From assembly GCF_000316035.1 (NCBI RefSeq), contig NZ_ANHX01000004.1:1-64000 (forward strand): DNA of 64,000 bases. The letters are read 5' to 3'. This document shows, piece by piece, positions 61,901 through 64,000 of the stretch (positions within the stretch are counted from its first letter, which is position 1; each line of letters starts with the position of its first letter). The notes beneath the pieces are model-generated. The model worked only from the letters and a program-made list of their open reading frames with translations. It was not told the origin of the DNA and did not search any database. Made by a program: the position numbers and the translations under genes. Source of the stretch: Paenibacillus sp. PAMC 26794 (GTDB taxonomy: Bacteria; Bacillota; Bacilli; Paenibacillales; Paenibacillaceae).

Positions 61901-63682
61901 CGAATGGATCATCTTCCGATTAATGCCAATGGCAAAGTGGACCGAAGAGCATTGTCCGAGAATTTGGTTGAAGAGCAGCAGAGGTCACTGGAAGTGAGTT
62001 CACCTCAGACAAAAACGGAGCGTGTCATTCTTGCCGCCATGCGACAGATCCTGGGGAATCCAGGCATTGGTGTGGAAGATCACTTCTTTCAAAATGGGGG
62101 ACATTCGCTCAAAGCGATTGCATTCACTCAAATTTTGTCAAAAGAAGGAATTGCCATCAATGTGAACGAATTATTCCAATATCCGACAGTTAGAGGGCTT
62201 GCCAATTTGGTAGACATTAATCCTCCGGCGTCAGTTTGGTCAGATGATAGCCTGCATATTCAGTCCCCGATAGTCATACCACAGGACATAACACTTCATG
62301 AGAAACAACTGGACAGCCTGGTCCTGCACGTTTTAAACAGCTGCAATCAGGTGTCATCTTTTATGGCGGGCATGACCCCTATGGGTCAATTCCCACTATC
62401 TCCAATTCAACAAGCACATGCTTCTACGACTTCACTAGCAAGCGGATTTACAACAACGCTGGAAGGCGAATTGAATGAACAAGCTGTAAAACACCTGATT
62501 CTTGGAGTTATATCCCGGCATCAGTTGCTGCACAGCATGATATATGAGGAAGAACAATTGTATTGGCATCCATGTGATATGTCGTTAGCGGCGGACATGC
62601 TGCAACAGCTTATCCCATATCTTGATATTCGTCATTATGCTTCGGCTACAATGGAGCAGCTGGAGTACAAACTGGTTCAATCTCTGTTACACAAAACGTA
62701 TACGTTGAAGGAACTGCCTTGGCGTCTGTGTATTTTGCGTACAGGAGCCACAGAGCATAAGCTGATTTGGAGCTTTGATCATCTTGCGTTTGATGGTATG
62801 AGTGCTCAAATCATCAAGCAGCAACTTGAGTCGAAGGCATTATATAGACCGCAAGGTGTAGGGATAGAGAGTGATCTTCTGTACCAGGTACGAAATTATG
62901 AGGATTATGTAAATTTTCTGTCTCAAGGCCCCGTAGGGGTATCTGAAGATGAAATGAAGAAACAATTTTCGCTTCAGGCATGGCATAGATGTAACACCAT
63001 CGTCATGAACAAGTTGAAGGAAATAGAAACATTGTCGCCTTCAGCGATGACTGTCGAGTTGTCCCTTGCAGGGAAGGAGCCTGCAGATGTTTGGTGGACA
63101 TGCTTTGAAACTTTTGCCAACATCATTACGGATTATCTGAATATAAGCCAACTGCCAATAGCCCTGGTGCATTACGGAAGGGAGTATGGCGAAGAATCCT
63201 ACTATGATTATGTGGGAGAATTCCTTGATCTGATTCCAGTGCTGGTAGACAGTGAATTCACACAAGAAGATCTGTTGAAACGTCTGGAATTTACGAAGCA
63301 ACACAGCATTAACTTTATGGCACTTACACATGATTCTTCCCTCTCGGCACAATATGATGGCATACAGGAACAATTGGGAACTGCCTACAGGCAAGCAGAA
63401 CAGGAGCCGCGTCAGATGATTCTATTTAATTATCAAGGCTTCATCTCCAGCAGCGAGGCGATCCCAATGTCGTCTCAGTCGTCGGATGACCAAGATTCGA
63501 ATTCGGGACTCGCCCAATTCGAATGGGTTATTCGCTACGACGAAGAGTGTCTGTACGTACATCTGGCCTGTCAGGCTGGTCTGGATATCAAACGTATGAA
63601 ACAGCTGATTGATGACAAGCTTGGTAGCGATGTGAAAGTGGTAGTTCACAATGAGGCAATGGAGGTGCAACATGTCCAGTAA
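46904..63682 (+). CDS. Hybrid non-ribosomal peptide/polyketide synthetase, 5592 aa
   Basis: Domains with approximate residues are: C 5-450 (HHLICDG), A1 455-965 (YTSGSTGKPKG, NVYGPTE), PCP 975-1040 (GGNS), KS 1067-1495 (Cys codon 50609), AT 1585-1870 (GHSIGE; HAFH, malonyl type), ACP 1982-2055 (GGDS), C 2070-2495 (HHIIADG), A2 2522-3019, PCP 3035-3115, KS 3182-3605 (TACSTS, Cys codon 56960), degenerate AT 3685-3950 without active-site Ser, carrier 3988-4060 (GGHS), C 4084-4509 (HHIISDQ), A3 4527-5019, PCP 5035-5104, terminal C-like 5157-5572 (DHLAFDGMS). Eye-read specificity codes are A1 DVTNFGVIW (unassigned), A2 DIFLLGMIW (glycine-like) and A3 DGFYMGGFF (Val/Ile-like). There is no KR, DH, E or TE. 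ATG 46904 has GAGGTG 8 bases upstream; GTG starts at 46895 and 46901 are alternatives. The next synthetase gene overlaps its stop by 11 bp. The product is not recognised. Confidence 0.95.
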   Translation: MVQKTVELSETQKGIYFDCQVNDPASYNISVSMQFDLLQIEIFRRAIELLMYEQVVLRTRIEIQNDVPVLFVHEDMEYSLALWDLSSENQENPKEQQLEALVDECIGSPFELEKGPLFRMMIVQMDKSRYILTLCIHHLICDGISLELMKNKLIQSYTCLLEDQPVDVKLDEGFISYVEAENKKLHENKYSKEREYWLNKMKGAEPLSLKHDFPAGSLQEGIGHELRFDISESLMADITQMSKDNEVTVFMFFMGAFGILMSKYVGTDDITFASPYSHRPGMDLEETIGCFVHMLPMRFHIDLESTLKPLLQQVATTWMDTYRNIGYPNNLIVRDSMLQAQPGSPSLFDISFVYDSYEEDMLGTRILDQDKVTFPGDLMVVLSRLPQGAQLKLQYKPSLFREDSMERMGQRFLYLLNQLVTNSDQKISEFSLLMQDEKENLLYQFNQTSYFPYTPQHIMDIFHDKVARFPERVALMEGKQHQTYAQVNAKANELARQIVASKKSDNAAVGVQMPRSSDMVIALLAVLKAGCAFVPVDPSYPLSRKDYIISDADISIVLAMQPEKDDETLDVQYIYVEGDQAYTGDVSNLEEALNPHSLAYIMYTSGSTGKPKGVMVENHSVVNTLLDLERRFPMQAQDVYLLKTAYTFDVSATELFGWFMGEGALSILEPGAEKDPSRIVSTVASHKVTHINFVPTLFRLFLETMELRSDLSALDTLKWMFVGGEAVTPDIIEKFNRLGIRASLENVYGPTECTIWVSHYPLSHYEGLGNVPIGYPLNESRWYVVGNHDELQPLGIPGELCLSGVGLARGYLNLEQMTREKFVPNPFFQEGQDAEHFRYMYRTGDLVRSLPSGTIEYLGRIDFQVKIQGARLETGEIENTLSSYPGIIQTVAVMKSFEGRSGMLYAYYLSEQELPSIELREHLSRSLPAYMIPSVFVHKSEFPLNSSGKIDRKALMADITHAHASSTFYTAPSSELEKVIAEVWAEVLGVERVGRDDHFFELGGNSFSVIQAHNKLKHYTDVEFPVPRFFECPTLRQFAALGPKDEGVRIPTEREQLFQRKDGIMREDIAIVGMAVNVPGAEDIREFWSNLVERRESIHFYSDDELRELGVEEALLRSPRYVKAKGRANGIDEFDAGFFDYTPGEAKMMSPQFRLLYQGIWEALEDAGCRPDEAGKVGVFLGGSDDFEWYRQVLFNDANYSSKYEAFTLSTNHFLATRMAYKLNLKGPAYTALTGCSTSLVTPHLACQSLIVGECDVAVAGGITVELPNEGGYIFEDGMMFSTDGHCRPFDAAASGTVFSNGMGIVVLKRVTDALRDGDHIYGVIKGSAINNDGQEKLSFLAPSVSGQAEVIQDAYKVAGVDPETVSYIEAHGTGTLLGDPIEVNSLTRAFASDQKQFCYLGSVKGNVGHMDTAAGVVGLIKVALSLGQGYIPGTANYEQPNPKIDFLNTPFKVNAQGVDWKQGKVGVMRAGINSFGVGGTNAHMVLEEAPEMEKCSPDDDVNILLFSAKTEYSLNRTAERIMEHLTQQPDQSVSNAAWTLQSGRSVFAYRKALILDKTWKDNPDKLIQQLGKARVYHSAQGTRPVYFMFPGQGSQYQGMGAELYRSTEQAGLAPIFRSYIQDILDLLPAEEREDMLSVVYGDQHPERINQTEYSQFALFMTSYALAKSLLDLGIKPDGMIGHSIGELAAAAVAGVFELGDAVKLVRLRGRLMQQQQPGVMLAIMADAQQVKSQLEEDMWLALVNTTGSSVIGGTAEAISRMEAKAEGLGWKCIRVKTSHAFHTPMMNQAAEEFRRYLAEHSLHTPQIPLLSNTSGTWALGDEITQPDYWSRHILQPVLFESNLAEVLKDERAVLIEVGAGRTLSSFARQHSLSRDSQTVLNMLRHVRETEQDSIYVNRRLAELWCEGIEPDWKVLKGQTVRRKCSLPTYVFNKQSYPVSVSLSHSSAVEGMGTGDDRQHAEQGKGSGSTLVKGTVYTGGSDQLKQIVLNAYRTIFGIDDLDEEVNFFAVGGDSLKAVSLSAWIRSHLGIQPEVADVFNHSTPIQLAEHLYVMAKPKVDQQTIQSAPTMDAYPISSAQMRMFTQAMLDPGNTAYNLPSATIIEGELDRIRVEAALQKLMQHHEALRTSFEIRGGQIVQIIQPSVRLSMGYAEQHVADDQELPAMIETLIRPFDLGSAPLMRVELIKIGERKHLLFFDIHHIIADGTSVEIITRDFNDLYFGKEQAARLQYKDYAVWQQQRLASNEYNSHQTYWLDHLGPSLPVLELPLDHERPSQRSMQGGRLHFTLSRSLTQHLHELASSSEASMYMVMLSVWNLLLAHRSGQQDIVVGTPVAGRMQEEWKETVGMFVNMIAMRNFPTFDRTYTDFLSELKQHTLDAFAYQEYPFNELVAQLGVTRELNRNPVFDVCFDYQNMDLHGLELHGLQFSSFPVETGTSTYDLLMTCQENREKQVIEGYIEYSLDLFHRDTVEGMMQEFIGLCQEVVQQPKLSLSELFERNERSHEHPVHRLAGPRLDYTPAVGLHRLFELQAEHTPDKKALLVSSGASFTYKELNEKANTLAWKLIDQGVRRDEPVGILSRRDESLIIMLLAVLKAGAAYVPLDPAFPPQRIVNMIEDSRMNVLLCTPDEEGTVTFNGERFVYDPTAQDVRSSVNPDVNFLSSDLSCVIFTSGSTGRPKGVMITHEAMVNFVEDIRHRHIFAHETDRIISVTTISFDIFGFEVWTPLCTGYSLYLANEQEQLDPALASRRIREHGITHILSTVSRIKAFVENPEFAQALGNLRCVLTGGENVPVGLLTDLKRLTPARVFNMYGPTETTIWSTTKELNDTAAITIGKPITNTEIYILNDEGEILPPGSYGELCIAGKGLSRGYLHNAAETDARFIANSNVLGGRLYRTGDLARILPDGDVELMGRLDQQVKIRGYRIELNEIEQAAMNYERVREAVVKVEGAEQHSLQLILFYSLKPGIGPSVMEDEDVQLRAWLKQRLPQYMMPSRLIRLENLPVLPNGKLNRNALRLADFETGEKANPTLVYGSSIQGTERAKVDLEQMLIATWKEILNLDTVNIHDHFFDIGGNSLGLILINNRLNAYLDKNVPLVQLFEHSSIASLVNHLVAEQMLPTVTQHVQEESGHIASAGYPVTNPEPTTAPKEYVRSTVEHSKVEQGRPEQSIQFASEHSSRISSSSDIAVIGMAGHFPGSRNIEEFWDNLMAGKDGITRLNEEDLTAAGVRPEDFKHPDYVRAKGVLQDTEYFDSGFFEYPHQESNMMDPQIRLLHQCSWEALEHAGCDPYSYEGSIGLFAGSGLSLPWMVQFLGRSGNLLQAFEAMTLNEKDYITTRVSHKLNLRGPSMAVQTACSTSLVAIHQAAESLIRGECDVALAGGVSISYPLKEGYHWHEGMIYSKDGHCRPFDEQASGTVSGNGCGMVVLKSLRDAQRDGDHIYAVIKGSAINNDGMDKIGYTAPSVAGQVKVIQSALHRSGVSPKEISYLEAHGTGTKLGDPIEIEALRQSWGTDRRNYCALGSVKANIGHLDAAAGVAGFIKTVLTLYHRVVPPQIHMNRTNQMLKLEHSPFYINREPQPLEDAKRILRAGVSSFGIGGTNAHVILEQPPVQESQVNYESLLLLPFSAKSESALERTYDSVLQAIHALPEQLPNAAWTLQKGRSRFVHRKALIVVDGYIPPSEQSVEFETQASVMNGKPKVMFYLSGNASWEARKIRELYASVYRSQVSEIFKQHFEEILNLFESKEQYAIRQGIGRSLTDSRLERMQCFVVQYALYKTVMQLGVKPDAVCGQGVGELVGLVISDALDPVHAVGLLYNLEHWSLEEGALSDALTGRMTDATVTDLASSIAPLLSPNFLFTLLNRKRLSESAGHTLWIVSNQLQDTEQTAPDSFSEPNIIALTGDRQSLLEADVYLMKVLAFCWCSGMELDWEQLNGTGRRQKISLPTYSFDPIVHQHDVALYQLAGMSQVAAGSIAALDQSPSGKVRVQRTDDEIRHVLSQLWQELLGNGAVGLEDDFFELGGHSLKAISLASRIKEMFGLNLGLEEVFDHSVFEHMVQWIAEHQATSDSDSVDPILPVTKKEKYKTTSAQRRMYVVHEWMKGESTAYNLASSYRVRGKLDPTQFRVIMDALVERHEAFRTRFEMIDGELFQVVEDQVPSVVELLELETAGLEQVMEWIKPFDLTSAPLVRVKLVRLSQEEHILFIDMHHIISDQSSIAILMQDFARMYRGETLQSLDIQYKEYAEWRDEAASHGQSVKETEFWIREFEDMPAPVELLTDFPRHGVSSYRGDRLSIELGESLSTQVNDFCTQQGLTPYMLFMATLNLLIWKYTGQDDLVVGTAVAGREKPELDNVMGMFVNMLAIRTSMDREWSTETYLNEMRGKLLSCYEHQYYPYEALVEQLGLFGDLSRNPLFDVVLNYINMGTDDPEAGELILEPWVEGKVDAKFDLTWTLVEHKQCYTVELDYRSDLFKAESMELMLDKFRYILSQITTGDNERIGQIKFTTPEEEEWLLYGVNDNAAQYPRDATISQLFEEQVHVHAQKTALVWEDGEWSYADLYERVQWLAFRLLGQGVKSGSSIALILDRGPIQMISILATLQVGCSYVPIDPASPPSRIEFILQDCDAAVLLTETAYASTWQSVVPCIVPADELTAFVSGDMQEPVEHMNKTALDPAYIIYTSGSTGTPKGTVMSHRNVTKVMKNSNFVTVVPEDRILQISNYAFDGSIFDIFASLINGATLVLISKETILDMARLADVIRQQRISVFYIPTSLFNMLVDWDAECLKNVRRVMFGGEAASVSHANKALACVGPGRLLNGYGPTEATFFASYHLLQQTEPYTGSLPIGYPLSNTALYVLDDELKPVPPNVPGELYISGDAVGIGYLNREDLTRKHFLDDPFRKGERMYRTGDIVKRLADGSLIFIERSDFQVKIRGFRIELSEIGNCMERLSGVRDAFVMTVTEPSGSLYIAAFYTSDTGADAEYIRRELHQQLPEYMVPARIIRMDHLPINANGKVDRRALSENLVEEQQRSLEVSSPQTKTERVILAAMRQILGNPGIGVEDHFFQNGGHSLKAIAFTQILSKEGIAINVNELFQYPTVRGLANLVDINPPASVWSDDSLHIQSPIVIPQDITLHEKQLDSLVLHVLNSCNQVSSFMAGMTPMGQFPLSPIQQAHASTTSLASGFTTTLEGELNEQAVKHLILGVISRHQLLHSMIYEEEQLYWHPCDMSLAADMLQQLIPYLDIRHYASATMEQLEYKLVQSLLHKTYTLKELPWRLCILRTGATEHKLIWSFDHLAFDGMSAQIIKQQLESKALYRPQGVGIESDLLYQVRNYEDYVNFLSQGPVGVSEDEMKKQFSLQAWHRCNTIVMNKLKEIETLSPSAMTVELSLAGKEPADVWWTCFETFANIITDYLNISQLPIALVHYGREYGEESYYDYVGEFLDLIPVLVDSEFTQEDLLKRLEFTKQHSINFMALTHDSSLSAQYDGIQEQLGTAYRQAEQEPRQMILFNYQGFISSSEAIPMSSQSSDDQDSNSGLAQFEWVIRYDEECLYVHLACQAGLDIKRMKQLIDDKLGSDVKVVVHNEAMEVQHVQ

Positions 63683-64000
63683 ATCCATACAGCGAGGACC
63701 CGAGCTGATTGTGCCAGAACATTATTCAACAGTGGCTGAGATGCTAATCTACATTGCAGATATTCATCCGGAAAAGGGAATGACCTATATCAGCTCTTCA
63801 GGTGACGAACAGTTTGAATCATATCCTGAATTACTGATGCAGGCGCGCAAGTACCTGCAGTCTCTTCAGGAGCAAGGCATTCAACAAGGACAGGTCGTTA
63901 TTTTGGAAATTGACCAGTCACAGGAATTTTACCGTACATTTTGGGCTTGTATGCTGGGTGGCATTATTGTCGCCCCGGTTAGTCCTCCGGCTGCCTGGGA
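63672..64000 (+). CDS. Second NRPS/PKS megasynthase, N-terminal AMP-ligase domain (partial)
   Basis: ATG 63672 has GGAGGTG 4 bases upstream and overlaps the stop of the 5592-aa synthetase. The 109 visible codons (VAEMLIYIADIHPEKGMTYI; SYPELLMQARKYLQSLQEQG; FYRTFWACMLGGIIVAPVSP) are the start of an acyl- or aryl-AMP-ligase-type adenylation domain, like those that load a starter acid onto hybrid assembly lines. The gene runs off the window. If it loads the first unit, the gene order is not the biosynthetic order. Confidence 0.8.
   Translation, partial: MSSKSIQRGPELIVPEHYSTVAEMLIYIADIHPEKGMTYISSSGDEQFESYPELLMQARKYLQSLQEQGIQQGQVVILEIDQSQEFYRTFWACMLGGIIVAPVSPPAAW

Overview
The window looks like the chromosome of a spore-forming Firmicute, most probably a Paenibacillus. 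The grounds are a low/intermediate GC content, strong AGGAGG-type ribosome binding sites with frequent GTG and TTG starts, an uninterrupted sporulation sigma-K gene, a collagen-like exosporium-type protein, an SLH-anchored surface protein, AraC/FeuA-type siderophore genes, and a giant NRPS-PKS gene. This is inference from gene content; no 16S or other marker is present. No tRNA, rRNA, CRISPR array, complete insertion sequence or phage is visible.

Region by region. 1-5.1 kb is accessory and partly decayed: the end of a collagen-like protein, an internally deleted siderophore-binding protein, doxX with a divergent frameshifted hxlR, a FAD oxidoreductase, and an ankyrin protein with a kinase-like phosphotransferase. 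5.3-7.3 kb holds an AraC regulator that reads in frame into a siderophore-binding lipoprotein; a promoter, Fur box and Shine-Dalgarno sequence for the lipoprotein lie inside the coding sequence. 7.4-18.9 kb holds an immunity-like protein, osmC, a 1455-aa kinase-like/ATPase/GAF/LuxR regulator, a 1144-aa S-layer-type protein, a MITE-like element and an intact sulfurtransferase. Three decayed copies of that sulfurtransferase's 3' end lie upstream, all in the same orientation.

19-34 kb is mostly housekeeping and transport: EamA and MFS exporters, a NodB deacetylase with two lipoproteins, mtlD with a HAD phosphatase, an ADP-ribosylglycohydrolase, a secreted CE1-like esterase, sigK, an amino acid permease and a serine hydrolase. 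34-40.7 kb holds an Lrp regulator, an MFS exporter, a complete Fur-controlled iron-siderophore ABC transporter with overlapping divergent promoters, a truncated YetF-like gene and RNase HI. 40.9-46 kb holds an alpha/beta hydrolase, a Ser/Thr kinase behind a long inverted repeat, an Imm48-like protein next to tRNA 2'-phosphotransferase, and a ywnB/ywnA-like pair (NmrA-type reductase and Rrf2 regulator) with two matching operators.

From 46.2 kb to the end is a biosynthetic operon. A near-consensus promoter precedes a small membrane protein and a 5592-aa hybrid synthetase with the order C-A-PCP / KS-AT-ACP / C-A-PCP / KS-AT(dead)-ACP / C-A-PCP / atypical C. A second megasynthase overlaps its stop codon and begins with an acyl/aryl-AMP-ligase-like domain. 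The second PKS module has lost its AT catalytic serine, there is no ketoreductase or thioesterase, and the last domain carries a cyclization-like DxxxxDxxS signature. I do not recognise the product, and this cluster is the best candidate for an undescribed system here.
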